64,000 nt of DNA from UBA2421 sp964641895 (GTDB taxonomy: Bacteria > Planctomycetota > Phycisphaerae > Tepidisphaerales > Tepidisphaeraceae), in assembly GCA_964641895.1 (NCBI GenBank), contig CAZXLA010000001.1, positions 22,314-86,313 on the forward strand, given 5' to 3'. Below are positions 8,361-16,806 of the stretch, piece after piece (position 1 is the stretch's first letter; every line of letters starts with the position of its first letter). Under the pieces are notes generated by a model. That model had not been told where the DNA came from, searched no databases, and saw only the letters and a program-made list of their open reading frames with translations. A program made the position numbers and the translations under genes.

Positions 8361-8458
8361 TTTTGAGTTTCCGTTTTGCAGCCGGCGCGCGATAACAACC
8401 TCATCAATGTCATTCGACAGGTTTTAAGGATGCTGCGTTACATCGTTTGCCGTAAGAA

Positions 8459-8498
8459 CCCTCACCCCGCCCCGCTCCCGGGGTAACGGTCCAGGGAG
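8459..8498. repeat. GC-rich module (CCCTCACCCCG...CCCGGGG) upstream of queG
   Basis: A C-rich block followed by CCCGGGG resembles the tsaD and 6826 modules but is shorter. Its end supplies the AGGGAG ribosome binding site of queG. Confidence 0.35.
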
Positions 8499-8504
8499 TC
8501 AAGC

Positions 8505-9545
8505 ATGCAACCACTCGACGCGCGACAACCTCCTGACTTGCACGTACTGACCGGCCAAGTGAAGGCGCTGGCGCGCGGATTAGGGTTCGACCTCGTCGGC
8601 ATCGCGCCGGCGGCGGCGAGTGCGCGGGGGGCGTTTTTCCGGGAGTGGTTGAGCGACGGCAAAGCCGGCGAGATGACGTTTCTCGCCGACCGCATTGATG
8701 AGCGACTCGACCCGGCACAGTTCCTTCCCAACGCACGAACGGTGGTTTGTGTGGCCATGAACTACTTCCATCCGTTGAACGATGAACCCAAGCCGGGTGC
8801 TTGCAAGCCGGGTGATTCAGCCCCGGATGAATTCTCGTTCGCACAAGGCAAAATCGCCCGTTACGCCCTCGGCGACGACTACCACGAGCTGATCAAAAAT
8901 AAGCTCTACGCCATCGCCGACTTTCTTAAAGACGCCGTCCCCGGTTCCTACACACGGTGCGGCGTGGACACCGCGCCCATCAACGAACGGGAACTCGCTT
9001 CACGCACCGGTGTCGGGTGGGTGGGCAAGAACACCTGCGTGATCAACGAGCGCATCGGCTCGTGGCTTTTCCTGGGCAGCGTATTGACGACGATCGATCT
9101 GCCCATCGATTCGCCGGCGGTCGATCGCTGCGGCACCTGCACGCGGTGCATTGAAGCGTGCCCCACGGCGGCCATCACGCCGTACCAGCTAGACGCGCGA
9201 AAATGCATTTCATACCTCACGATTGAGCACCCGATCGAAATTGATCCCACGCTGCAACTGAAGATGGGCGATTGGCTCTTCGGCTGCGATATTTGCCAGG
9301 ACGTTTGCCCGTGGAACAGCAAAGCGCCGGCGACGGAAATCCCCGAGCTTCAGCCGCGAATCGCCTCAGGAAGGCTCGTGTTACAGGACGTGCTGAATTG
9401 GCACAAGGAAGATTTCGACCGAACCTTCCGTCGTTCGGCGGTGAAGCGAATTCGGCTGCCGCAGTTGCAACGCAATGCGCGCATTGCGGTGGAGAACGGG
9501 CGGGGCGGTTTGCGCGAATCTGCGGGTCCTTCTCATAACGATTGA
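8505..9545 (+). CDS. queG: Epoxyqueuosine reductase QueG
   Basis: The 346-residue product carries the two 4Fe-4S motifs of QueG, 'CGTCTRCIEACP' and 'CDICQDVCPWN', after the cobalamin-binding N-terminal domain ('GFDLVGIAPA', 'YALGDDYH', 'CGVDTAPINERELASRTGVG' region). QueG reduces epoxyqueuosine to queuosine in tRNA, the last step of queuosine synthesis. SD AGGGAG lies seven bases before the ATG. A short Pro/Gly-rich insert (residues about 89-106) follows 'MNYFHP'. The last codons and the TGA stop fall inside an ATTGACG heptamer repeat, so the C-terminus 'SHND' is repeat-derived. Confidence 0.93.
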   Translation: MQPLDARQPPDLHVLTGQVKALARGLGFDLVGIAPAAASARGAFFREWLSDGKAGEMTFLADRIDERLDPAQFLPNARTVVCVAMNYFHPLNDEPKPGACKPGDSAPDEFSFAQGKIARYALGDDYHELIKNKLYAIADFLKDAVPGSYTRCGVDTAPINERELASRTGVGWVGKNTCVINERIGSWLFLGSVLTTIDLPIDSPAVDRCGTCTRCIEACPTAAITPYQLDARKCISYLTIEHPIEIDPTLQLKMGDWLFGCDICQDVCPWNSKAPATEIPELQPRIASGRLVLQDVLNWHKEDFDRTFRRSAVKRIRLPQLQRNARIAVENGRGGLRESAGPSHND

Positions 9546-9626
9546 CGATTGACGATTAAGAAAAATAAAAGACGCGCGGATTCGCGCGTCTTCTCAATCG
9601 TCAATCGTCAATCGTCAATCGTTACG
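9536..9626. repeat. Inverted heptamer repeat (ATTGACG family) at the end of queG
   Basis: The left arm has three ATTGACG-type units and the right arm four AATCGTC units. 22 bases of the left arm are the exact reverse complement of 9603-9624. The queG stop codon sits in the left arm and a terminator hairpin sits in the loop. The same family recurs at 44967-45019 after ctpA. Confidence 0.85.
9557..9592 (-). terminator. Rho-independent terminator of hsp20
   Basis: A perfect 10-bp stem AAGACGCGCG/CGCGCGTCTT with a 4-base loop is followed, on the minus strand, by TTTTATTTTTCTT. It lies 59 bp beyond the hsp20 stop, in the loop of the heptamer inverted repeat. Confidence 0.85.
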
Positions 9627-9650
9627 ACGCCGCTTCGCCAAAACGCGCAA

Positions 9651-10106
9651 TTACCCGACATTGATCTTCCGCGGTTTCGTTTCCTCGCGTTTATTGAGCG
9701 TCACGCGCAACACGCCTTCGGCCAATTTGGCGTCGACCTTGCATTCATCCACCGTCGGCGGAAGGGTGAAGCTTCGGCTGAAGCGGGTATGACGGCGTTC
9801 CTTCAGAAGGTATTCGCCGGCTTCGCCGTTCATGTTCGTCTTCTCATCGCTGCGGTCGGCGGTAATGGAGAGGGTCTGGTTTTCCAGCGTGATGGCGACC
9901 TGCTCTTTGCTGAAGCCGGGAAGTTCAGCTTCAACGTAAATGTGATCGGCATCTTCACGCACATCGACCGCGTAGGATGCGAATGTTCCGCCTTCGATCA
10001 CGTCGCGAACGTTGAACAACCGCCCGACGGCGTTGCCGAATTCGCGCGAAACCACATGCATCGGGTCAATGCCCACCGCCCGAGATACGCCAGTAGGAAG
10101 TGCCAT
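9651..10106 (-). CDS. Hsp20/alpha-crystallin small heat shock protein
   Basis: The 151-residue protein has an alpha-crystallin domain at about residues 45-140. It contains 'DVREDADHIYVEAELPGF', 'EYLLKERRHTRFSRSFTLP' and the 'AKLAEGVLRVTLNK' strand with the conserved G-V-L motif. It is an ATP-independent holdase. A good SD (AGGAG) precedes the ATG and a clear terminator follows the stop, so it is a single-gene unit. No CIRCE or ROSE-like element was recognised upstream. Confidence 0.93.
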   Translation of the reverse strand: MALPTGVSRAVGIDPMHVVSREFGNAVGRLFNVRDVIEGGTFASYAVDVREDADHIYVEAELPGFSKEQVAITLENQTLSITADRSDEKTNMNGEAGEYLLKERRHTRFSRSFTLPPTVDECKVDAKLAEGVLRVTLNKREETKPRKINVG

Positions 10107-10315
10107 GATTTGTCTCCTGCGTTTGTGAATAATCGTTCAACACTTCGTCATTCCACATTACAACCTGCGTGCCAAACTCGCTTCTTGCCCCCGTTGAATG
10201 TAATTCATTGAATCAAAGACAGTTGCGGCGACGAGAATTTCAGCATCGGTTTATAATCGGCTGCAGGTCTGACAGCCGCTTTGGAAAACGTGCAAAGATG
10301 GCAGGAGACCCGCCC

Positions 10316-11263
10316 ATGTTCGCAGTAATTGGACCGACGGCCTCGGGCAAGAGCGCCCTTGCGCTGGCCTTGGCCGAACGTGTGAGCGGCGAGATTTTGT
10401 GCGTTGATTCGATGACCGTTTATCGCGGGATGGACATCGGCACCGCCAAACCCACGCCGCAGGAGCGATCGCGCGTGCCGCATCACCTGCTTGATATCGC
10501 CGAGCCGACCGAGCACTTCGCCGTTGCCAGGTTTGTCGAGTTGGCCGACCGCGTGATAGCCGGCGCCGCCGGGCGGGGCGTTCCACTCGTCGCCGTCGGT
10601 GGAACGCCGATGTACTTCAAGGCGTTGTTCGAAGGCATCTTCGAAGGCCCCGGGGCGAACGAGGCCATTCGTGAGCGCCTTCGCGCGATCGAGTCGGCGG
10701 AACTGCACGCCCTTCTGAAGCAAGTCGACCCCATCGCCGCCGAGCGGATTCACCTCAATGATCAACGCCGGCTCATTCGCGCGCTGGAAGTATTCGAGCT
10801 TACGGGCCGTCCGATCTCGTCGCTTCAAACGCATTGGGAAGACCACTCGCCCAAACGCCACCACGCCACGTGGATCGGCCTCACGTGGGACCGCGAAGAG
10901 CTTAGCCGGCGCATCAACGCGCGCGTGAAGGCGATGGTTGCCGCGGGTTGGGTGGACGAGGTGCGATCGCTGCTGGCTCAACACGGCGCGTTAAGCCAGA
11001 CCGCCGAAGAAGCCGCGGGTTATGGCGACATGATGGCACACGTGCAGAATAAGTGTTCACTGGATGACGCGATCGAACAAGCGAAGATCGCCACCCGCCA
11101 GCTTTCGCGCCGCCAGATCAAGTGGTTCCGCCGATTCCCCGCGGTGAACTGGTTCGACGGTCACCTGCCGCTCGCGGAGATTGTGGACCAGATCGTCCCG
11201 ACGAACGACCACGAATCTTCACCCGCGCGTGAAGACAAATCCTGTAACGAGCGGCGAACGTAA
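10316..11263 (+). CDS. miaA: tRNA dimethylallyltransferase MiaA
   Basis: The product has the P-loop 'GPTASGKSALA', 'DSMTVYRGMDIGTAKP', 'VPHHLLDIAEPTE', 'VGGTPMYFKALFEG' and the C-terminal 'TRQLSRRQIKWFRR'. It transfers dimethylallyl to A37 of tRNAs reading UNN codons. The ATG at 10316 has SD AGGAG nine bases upstream and gives the canonical N-terminus MFAVIGPT; longer frames add unrelated residues. The last residues (about SCNERRT) and the TAA stop are encoded by a dispersed hairpin repeat. Confidence 0.93.
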   Translation: MFAVIGPTASGKSALALALAERVSGEILCVDSMTVYRGMDIGTAKPTPQERSRVPHHLLDIAEPTEHFAVARFVELADRVIAGAAGRGVPLVAVGGTPMYFKALFEGIFEGPGANEAIRERLRAIESAELHALLKQVDPIAAERIHLNDQRRLIRALEVFELTGRPISSLQTHWEDHSPKRHHATWIGLTWDREELSRRINARVKAMVAAGWVDEVRSLLAQHGALSQTAEEAAGYGDMMAHVQNKCSLDDAIEQAKIATRQLSRRQIKWFRRFPAVNWFDGHLPLAEIVDQIVPTNDHESSPAREDKSCNERRT

Positions 11264-11314
11264 GCGACCCGAATCCCGCAAGACCGAATCCGGTCGCTTA
11301 CGCTCGCGGCTCGT
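11247..11314. repeat. REP-like inverted repeat at the end of miaA
   Basis: Arms ACGAGCGGCGAACGTAAGCG and CGCTTACGCTCGCGGCTCGT pair over about 23 bp with two mismatches. The family is related to 732-838. The miaA stop lies in the left arm. Confidence 0.65.
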
Positions 11315-11630
11315 AAGTGGACGTCATAAGCACTTTGACGGCTTTTGTCGTACCATGAAATTCCTCCATGATGTGGGGGAATTTCATGGTAGGCCTTTGG
11401 CATGATCGATCGTCAAATTGAAGGCGATGGGTGCAGTGAATTTGCGAAACCATTAGACTATCGCCCGCGATGGGCCATCCGCTGCCGACAAACCGTGGCG
11501 CTACTGCGCCGCTACAATTGTTGAATCGCCCATCGACGAGGCTGTGCAGACTCCCGCACGCAATCAGGAGTTTGGCGCCGAAAAATGGTTCTTGGTCCCT
11601 GCCGTCGTCCGTCCCATTCGGGTGGCCTCG
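11315..11630. other. Non-coding gap with a 14-bp inverted repeat
   Basis: TACCATGAAATTCC (11351-11364) and GGAATTTCATGGTA (11378-11391) form a perfect 14-bp stem with a 13-base loop and no T-run on either side. It may be a bidirectional end structure between the convergent miaA and serine hydrolase genes, or an operator. I see no gene or RNA in the remaining 240 bp. Confidence 0.4.
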
Positions 11631-12728
11631 CTATAACCCCAGCGCCTCCGCCACCGCCGTCGCCACGTCAAATCTCAACTGTTTCACGTCTCCTTTGCCA
11701 TCAGGGTGGAGGCGACTGGTGAGCAGGACGATGTACACGCCGCTATCCGGGTCCATCCAGATGCTGCCGCCGGTGTAGCCGGTGTGGCCGAAGCTTTTGC
11801 CCCTGGCGAACGCCTTTCCGCGCGGGGAATCGTATGGGCTTACGCAATCGAAGCCATATGTGCGCAGGGTTTGATCGTTGGGGGCGGGGCGGGGTTTGAT
11901 CATTTCAGCAACGGTCTCGGGTTTTAGAATGTGCGCTCCGCCCCGGGCCACGCCGCCGCGCAGGATCATTTGGCAGAATTTAGCCACATCGTCCGCGCTT
12001 GCGAATAGCCCCGCATGGCCGGCTACACCCCCCATTTTGTGGGCGCGGGGGTCGTGAACCTCTCCGGGGGTGAAGACGCCGTCGCGGGCTTCGGTGGGGA
12101 CGATCGAGGCGCGGTTGGTCGGCAGGTAGGAAGTCTGACGCATCAGCAGCGGTTTGCAGATTTCATCCTGCGCGAACGTATCGATCGTCCGACCATCGAT
12201 CAAACGGACCAGTTCGCCGAGAACGATGTAGCCGACGTCGCTGTACGCAAATGTGGTGCCCGGCGCGTTCTTGAGTGGCGCGACCTTGATGCGCTCGATG
12301 GCGATGTTGCCGCCGTCGGCGAAATCGCTCAGCGGATTGTCGGGGACGAATCCGGCGATGTGCAGCAGGCACTGCTCGATCGTCACGGCTTCTTTTCCGT
12401 TTTGCGCGAATGTGGGCATGTATTTGGCGATGGGGTCTTTAACGTTCAGTTTGCCGCGTTCGTGCAGGATCATGATCGATGTGGCCGTGGCCATCGGTTT
12501 GGTGAGCGAAGCGAGATCGAAAACCAGCCCCGGTGCCATCGGCCTCTCTTCGGGCTTGATGGCCATTTTCCCGTAAAACTTTTGATAGAGGACATCATTG
12601 CCCCGGCCGACAAAGAGGTCGGCGTTGGGACATTTGCCGCCCTGGATTGCCTTTTCAATGATTGCGTCGATGGGACTAAAGTCAGGCATTTTTGATTGAG
12701 GCAGGCCAACGCGCGGTATTGCGAGCAT
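11631..12728 (-). CDS. Serine hydrolase of the beta-lactamase / class C PBP family
   Basis: The protein has the SxxK motif in 'LASLTKPMAT', a Tyr motif in 'FAYSDVGYIVLGEL' and the third box 'GHTGYTGG', so it is a beta-lactamase-fold serine hydrolase (esterase, DD-peptidase or transpeptidase-like). The start is uncertain. The frame is open to 12929, but that part encodes a decamer repeat and is unlikely to be protein. The ATG at 12728 gives a short hydrophobic N-terminus, and ATG 12689 (MPDFSPID) is the start of clear homology. The repeat may have interrupted an original signal peptide, since 'WLQLVILTMLAIPRV' looks like the end of one. Confidence 0.8.
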   Translation of the reverse strand: MLAIPRVGLPQSKMPDFSPIDAIIEKAIQGGKCPNADLFVGRGNDVLYQKFYGKMAIKPEERPMAPGLVFDLASLTKPMATATSIMILHERGKLNVKDPIAKYMPTFAQNGKEAVTIEQCLLHIAGFVPDNPLSDFADGGNIAIERIKVAPLKNAPGTTFAYSDVGYIVLGELVRLIDGRTIDTFAQDEICKPLLMRQTSYLPTNRASIVPTEARDGVFTPGEVHDPRAHKMGGVAGHAGLFASADDVAKFCQMILRGGVARGGAHILKPETVAEMIKPRPAPNDQTLRTYGFDCVSPYDSPRGKAFARGKSFGHTGYTGGSIWMDPDSGVYIVLLTSRLHPDGKGDVKQLRFDVATAVAEALGL

Positions 12729-12763
12729 CGTGAGGATTACAAGCTGAAGCCAAGACAGTCGGC

Positions 12764-12845
12764 ACCACAGATTAACGCAGGTTAACGCAGATTTGGATAA
12801 AGACTTTTTTAATCTGCGTTGATCTGCGTTCATCTGCGGATCAAC
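12764..12845. repeat. Inverted decamer repeat (ATTAACGCAG / CTGCGTTCAT family)
   Basis: The left arm has two ATTAACGCAG-type units and the right arm has three ATCTGCGTTN units in inverse orientation around a loop containing a run of T. The family recurs at 20913-21110 and 33844-33936. Confidence 0.8.
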
Positions 12846-12964
12846 ATTCTGCGCCGAACCCAGACGGTAATTTGCTGAAGAGTTGATGCTTGGCATATTT
12901 AACCGACGATGATACAACAGTCCAAACAAAGCACGAACTGCAAATCTGTTTTTCGGAGCAAAGC

Positions 12965-15037
12965 ATGGACGCTTCCTGGCTCGACCAACTCAACCCCCAG
13001 CAACGCGCCGCCGCCACCGCGCCTCAGGATGCACCGCTGCTGATCATCGCCGGCGCGGGGACGGGCAAAACCAACACGCTGGCCCATCGCGTCGCGTGGC
13101 TGATAGAGCGAGGAGTTGATCCCGGGCGAATTCTGCTGCTGACGTTTACCCGCCGGGCCAGCGTGGAGATGCTCAAGCGGGTCGAAAGCATTCTAAGCAA
13201 ATGCGCCATGAGTGCTCGCTGCTCGGCGGGAGCCTCGCCCTCCGCGCGTGTCGCGCACGCGGCAGCGCGGATTTGGGGCGGGACGTTTCACGCCATTGCC
13301 AACCGGCTTTTGCGCGTGCATTCTGCTTCGGTGGGGTTGAGCGAATCGTTTACTGTGCTCGATCGATCGGACGCCGAAGATGTCATCAACGACGTTCGCG
13401 CCCAGCTGGAATTCGATAAAGCCGACGTGCGGTTTCCGAAAAAGGGCACGTGCCTCAGCATCTATTCCCGCTGCGTAAACGCTCAAGAACCGGTGGAGGC
13501 GGCGCTGAAGGCGCACTTTCCGTGGTGTCAGGCGTTCCCCGATCAACTGAAGAAACTCTTTGCAACGTATACCCAATACAAGCAGCAGCAGAACATCCTC
13601 GATTATGACGACCTGCTGTTGTACTGGTACTACCTGATGCAGGATGAGTCGCTGGCCGCGGAGGTTTGCAGGCGGTTTGATGCCGTGCTGGTGGATGAAT
13701 ACCAGGACACCAACGCATTGCAGGCGGAAATCTTAAAGCGTTTGTGCCCCGGCGGTCGGGGGCTGACGGTGGTGGGGGATGACGCGCAGGCCATCTACTC
13801 CTTTCGCGCCGCGACGGTCACCAACATTCTGGAATTTTCGCAAACTTATCCCAACGCCCAAACCTGCAAACTCGAGCAGAACTATCGCAGCGTGCAGCCG
13901 ATTCTCGATGCGACCAACCGCGTGATCGGGCTTGCGCCGAAGCGGCTGGAAAAGAACCTGTTTTCCGTTCGCAAAAGCGCGCAGAAGCCGCGACTGGTGA
14001 CACTGATGGACGAGGATCAGCAGAGCGACTATCTGATCAAGCGCATTCTCGAACATCATGAGGCGGGCATCGATTTGCGCAAACAGGCGGTGCTGTTCCG
14101 GGCGGCGCATCACAGCGACGGGCTGGAAATCGAACTCGGGCGGCGCGGGATTCCGTTCGTGAAATACGGCGGGCTGAAGTTCCTTGAAGCGGCGCATGTG
14201 AAAGATGTGATCTCGTATCTTCGCGTCGCCGAAAACCCAAAAGACTCCACCAGCGCCTATCGTGTCCTGCAGTTAATGGACGGCTTCGGTCCGGCGTTTG
14301 CAAAAAGGGCGATTGAGCACTTAGGCGTGAACAAGTTCGAGCTGAAAGCGTGGAAACACTTCACGCCGCCGGCGGCAGCCGCGGATCAATGGCCGCAGTT
14401 TGTTAAAATGATGATCGATCTAGGCGACGGCAAGCAGCCGCTGCCCGACCAGGTTGGGGAAGTGAAGAAGTTCTACAGCCCGATTCTCGATCGCCGCTAC
14501 GACCAGGCGGAGGTTCGCCGCCGCGATCTCGATCAGTTGGAGCAGATCAGTAATAACTTCGCCAGCCGCCAGCAGATGTTGACCGATCTCACGCTCGACC
14601 CGCCCAGCGGCACGCAGGATTTGGCCGGCCCGCCGCTGCGCGAGGAGGATTATCTCATCCTTTCGACGATTCACAGCGCCAAGGGTTGCGAGTGGGATTC
14701 GGTGTATGTGATCCACGCCGCCGATGGCAATATTCCCAGCGACATGGCCACCGGCAGCGATGACGAAATTGAAGAAGAGCGGCGGCTGTTTTACGTCGCC
14801 CTCACCCGAGCCAAAGACTTTTTAGAGGTGTGTGTGCCGATGAAATATTACGCCAAGAAATGGGCCACCGGCGACCGGCACACCTATGCCCAGCCCACGC
14901 GGTTTCTCACCGAGCCGATCATGACAGATTGCTTCGAGCGGGTAGCCATGCAGCCGAAGATCGCCGCAGCCGTCCACCCATCCACCCTGGCCGCCGCGAG
15001 CGACATTAAGCGGAAGATTGCGGCCATGTGGGGCTGA
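12965..15037 (+). CDS. UvrD/PcrA-like superfamily 1 DNA helicase
   Basis: The 690-residue product has the Q-motif region 'LNPQQRAAA', Walker A 'GAGTGKT' (30-36), motif Ia 'LLLTFTRRAS', motif II 'VDEYQD' (243-248), 'GDDAQAIYSFRAA', 'LEQNYRS', 'STIHSAKGCEWDSVYV' and 'RRLFYVALTRAKD'. It unwinds DNA 3'-5' in repair or replication restart. The ATG at 12965 has SD GGAG six bases upstream. Residues about 80-101 (CAMSARCSAGASPSARVAHA...) interrupt the usual link between motif Ia and 'GTFHAIANRLLR' and are encoded by a GC-rich repeat-like block. The C-terminus is shorter than in UvrD. Confidence 0.9.
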   Translation: MDASWLDQLNPQQRAAATAPQDAPLLIIAGAGTGKTNTLAHRVAWLIERGVDPGRILLLTFTRRASVEMLKRVESILSKCAMSARCSAGASPSARVAHAAARIWGGTFHAIANRLLRVHSASVGLSESFTVLDRSDAEDVINDVRAQLEFDKADVRFPKKGTCLSIYSRCVNAQEPVEAALKAHFPWCQAFPDQLKKLFATYTQYKQQQNILDYDDLLLYWYYLMQDESLAAEVCRRFDAVLVDEYQDTNALQAEILKRLCPGGRGLTVVGDDAQAIYSFRAATVTNILEFSQTYPNAQTCKLEQNYRSVQPILDATNRVIGLAPKRLEKNLFSVRKSAQKPRLVTLMDEDQQSDYLIKRILEHHEAGIDLRKQAVLFRAAHHSDGLEIELGRRGIPFVKYGGLKFLEAAHVKDVISYLRVAENPKDSTSAYRVLQLMDGFGPAFAKRAIEHLGVNKFELKAWKHFTPPAAAADQWPQFVKMMIDLGDGKQPLPDQVGEVKKFYSPILDRRYDQAEVRRRDLDQLEQISNNFASRQQMLTDLTLDPPSGTQDLAGPPLREEDYLILSTIHSAKGCEWDSVYVIHAADGNIPSDMATGSDDEIEEERRLFYVALTRAKDFLEVCVPMKYYAKKWATGDRHTYAQPTRFLTEPIMTDCFERVAMQPKIAAAVHPSTLAAASDIKRKIAAMWG
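13213..13247. repeat. GC-rich repeat block captured in frame in the uvrD-like gene
   Basis: CTCGGCGGGAGCCTCGCC followed by CTCCGCGCG is partly self-complementary (GGCGGGAG / CTCCGC) and encodes the low-complexity Ala/Ser/Arg insertion. I recall similar modules between genes in planctomycetes; no second copy is seen in this window. Confidence 0.4.
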
Positions 15038-15063
15038 ATCAAAAATTCGGCATTGTCACGCCA

Positions 15064-16584
15064 TCACGTGAAGGTATTCGCCAAATCGGCGATGTAAGTC
15101 GTCGCGGTTTCGCCTTGAGAGCGGTTGTAGCCGGTCGATTGAATGAGTTTGGTGCCGATCAACCCCGCCACGCCCGCGCGGCGCGGGTTGGGCAGGTTGG
15201 TAAGCCTAGCCCAGCGGTCAAGCACGGTGTCGTAGGCGAACACATACGGCTGCGCCACGTTGTGCGGATTTTCTCCGCCGACGGTGATGATGTATCGATC
15301 GAACAACACCGTGCTGGCGTTGTAGTGGCTGAGCGCCAGCGGCATGGAGGCAACTTGCGTCCAGGTGTTGGTGGCCGGGTCGTAACGATGGACACGATTG
15401 GTGGCGACGCCTTCATCTTCGAGGAGGTATTGCCCGCCGATGGCATAGATTTTTCCGCCGGCGACGATTCCGCCCAGGTGGTTGCGCGGGTTGGGCGTGT
15501 CGGCGATGCGCTGCCAGCCGGACGATAGGTCGTCCAGGTCGAGCATGTAGCCTTCGGAGCGGTCGAACGTGCGCGATTTGTCGGCGCCGCCGAAGAAATA
15601 AAGCTTGCGATCGATGATCCCCGCGCCGCCGCCGGCTTGAGCTTGGGGCAGTGAGCGCTGGGTGCTCCAGCTATCGGTGGCGGCGTCGTACTTGTAGACT
15701 CTGCCGGTCGCCGGCGGGCCTTGCGACGCGCCGCCGTTTTGTTGAAAGCTGCCGAGAAATCCGCCCACGAACCAGAACGAACGCCCGTCCGGGTCAGCCG
15801 CCACGGCGGCGTGGGTGATGTTGTACGGCATATCGCGCTTACGCGACCACCTATTCGTTGCCGGGTCGTACACATCCACCCGATGCGACGCCTGAAAATT
15901 GCCGTCGTACCCGCCGAGTTGATACAGCTTTCCGTTGTAAACCAAGCTCTGCGCTTCTTCACGGCGCAGCGGATTGGTGGCTTTGCTGACCCAGGTGAGC
16001 GGCCTGGGGTTGAAGTCGGTCGGATTGCTCGTACTGGTTTTGACAAAGCGAATGAAATCGATGTTTCCTACATCGCCGCCCGACGCACTCGATTCAATCG
16101 TCAATCGAACCACATGCGTTCCGCCCGCCAGAGACACGCCGCTCTTGGTGACGAGTTTCCACGTGTGCCATCCGCCGGTGTATGGCAGGGTGAGCGAGCC
16201 GGTCTTGTTCACGGCGTCGACGGAAATGCGGAACCGTCCGCCGGAGTTATTGCTGGCCACGCTGGCTTCGATGCGATAGGTGCCAGATTCGACGACGTTG
16301 ACGGAGAACTCCAGCCATTCGCCCGAACGAATATGGCCGACATTCAGGCTGCCGATAACGCCCTCCACGTCGACATCATCGCTTCGGTATACTTGGGTGA
16401 CGTTGCCGGATGTAGTGTCGTGATACGAAATCCCCTCTCCGCCTCGGTCGTAATTTTCCGCCTCGACCGTTCCGGGGATTGCCGCCGGAGTGTCGTTGGG
16501 GAAGGGCAGTTGGGCTGCAAGATGGGTTCTGGATTCCAAAGATTCCAGGCGTGCGGGAACATTTGACTGGGATAAACGCTTCAT
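15064..16584 (-). CDS. Secreted CBM6 plus kelch-repeat protein
   Basis: The N-terminus 'ARLESLESRTHLAA' is the planctomycete extracellular-protein signature (LExLExR.LLA type). A carbohydrate-binding module family 6 follows at about residues 35-185 ('IPGTVEAENYDRGGEGISY', 'VGNIDFIRF'). Then comes a kelch/galactose-oxidase-like beta-propeller at about 200-500, with repeated 'GGYDG...VDVYDPATNRWS' and 'NRVHRYDPATNTWTQ' blades. It probably binds polysaccharide outside the cell. No catalytic residues are recognised. SD GAGGG lies nine bases before the ATG. Confidence 0.88.
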   Translation of the reverse strand: MKRLSQSNVPARLESLESRTHLAAQLPFPNDTPAAIPGTVEAENYDRGGEGISYHDTTSGNVTQVYRSDDVDVEGVIGSLNVGHIRSGEWLEFSVNVVESGTYRIEASVASNNSGGRFRISVDAVNKTGSLTLPYTGGWHTWKLVTKSGVSLAGGTHVVRLTIESSASGGDVGNIDFIRFVKTSTSNPTDFNPRPLTWVSKATNPLRREEAQSLVYNGKLYQLGGYDGNFQASHRVDVYDPATNRWSRKRDMPYNITHAAVAADPDGRSFWFVGGFLGSFQQNGGASQGPPATGRVYKYDAATDSWSTQRSLPQAQAGGGAGIIDRKLYFFGGADKSRTFDRSEGYMLDLDDLSSGWQRIADTPNPRNHLGGIVAGGKIYAIGGQYLLEDEGVATNRVHRYDPATNTWTQVASMPLALSHYNASTVLFDRYIITVGGENPHNVAQPYVFAYDTVLDRWARLTNLPNPRRAGVAGLIGTKLIQSTGYNRSQGETATTYIADLANTFT

Positions 16585-16656
16585 ACGGCACGTCCCTCAA
16601 ACGGCTGGATCAGTTCGGCGAAGAGCGATCCAGCTCGCGAGCAATCGGTCACGGCC

Positions 16657-16686
16657 ACTATACAAAAGTACCCCGGCCGAGGGTAC
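16657..16686 (-). promoter_or_regulatory. Candidate promoter/operator of the CBM6-kelch gene
   Basis: On the minus strand TATAGT (a -10-like hexamer) lies about 75 bases before the start. It follows the inverted repeat GTACCC-tcggccg-GGGTAC. No clear -35 box is seen. Confidence 0.25.
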
Positions 16687-16738
16687 ACAAATTTTTGACG
16701 AAGCCGGCTTCCGGGATGACGCTGACAGTGCCGGCCCC

Positions 16739-16772
16739 ATCCACGGCTGACGCCGCGGCGTTAGCCGCGGAT
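16739..16772. repeat. GC-rich hairpin (CGGCTAACGCC family)
   Basis: A 16-bp stem with two mismatches and a 2-base loop lies 35 bp beyond the stop of the M42-like gene. It could act as a transcript-end structure on the minus strand, though no T-run follows. Confidence 0.45.
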
Positions 16773-16806
16773 TCTTGCGCCGATGTACAGGGCGCATAAA
16801 CGCTAC

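Noticed and set aside
11461..11640. Candidate tRNA-like or small RNA in the miaA downstream gap
   Set aside because: Short complementary pieces exist but no cloverleaf or known fold could be drawn.
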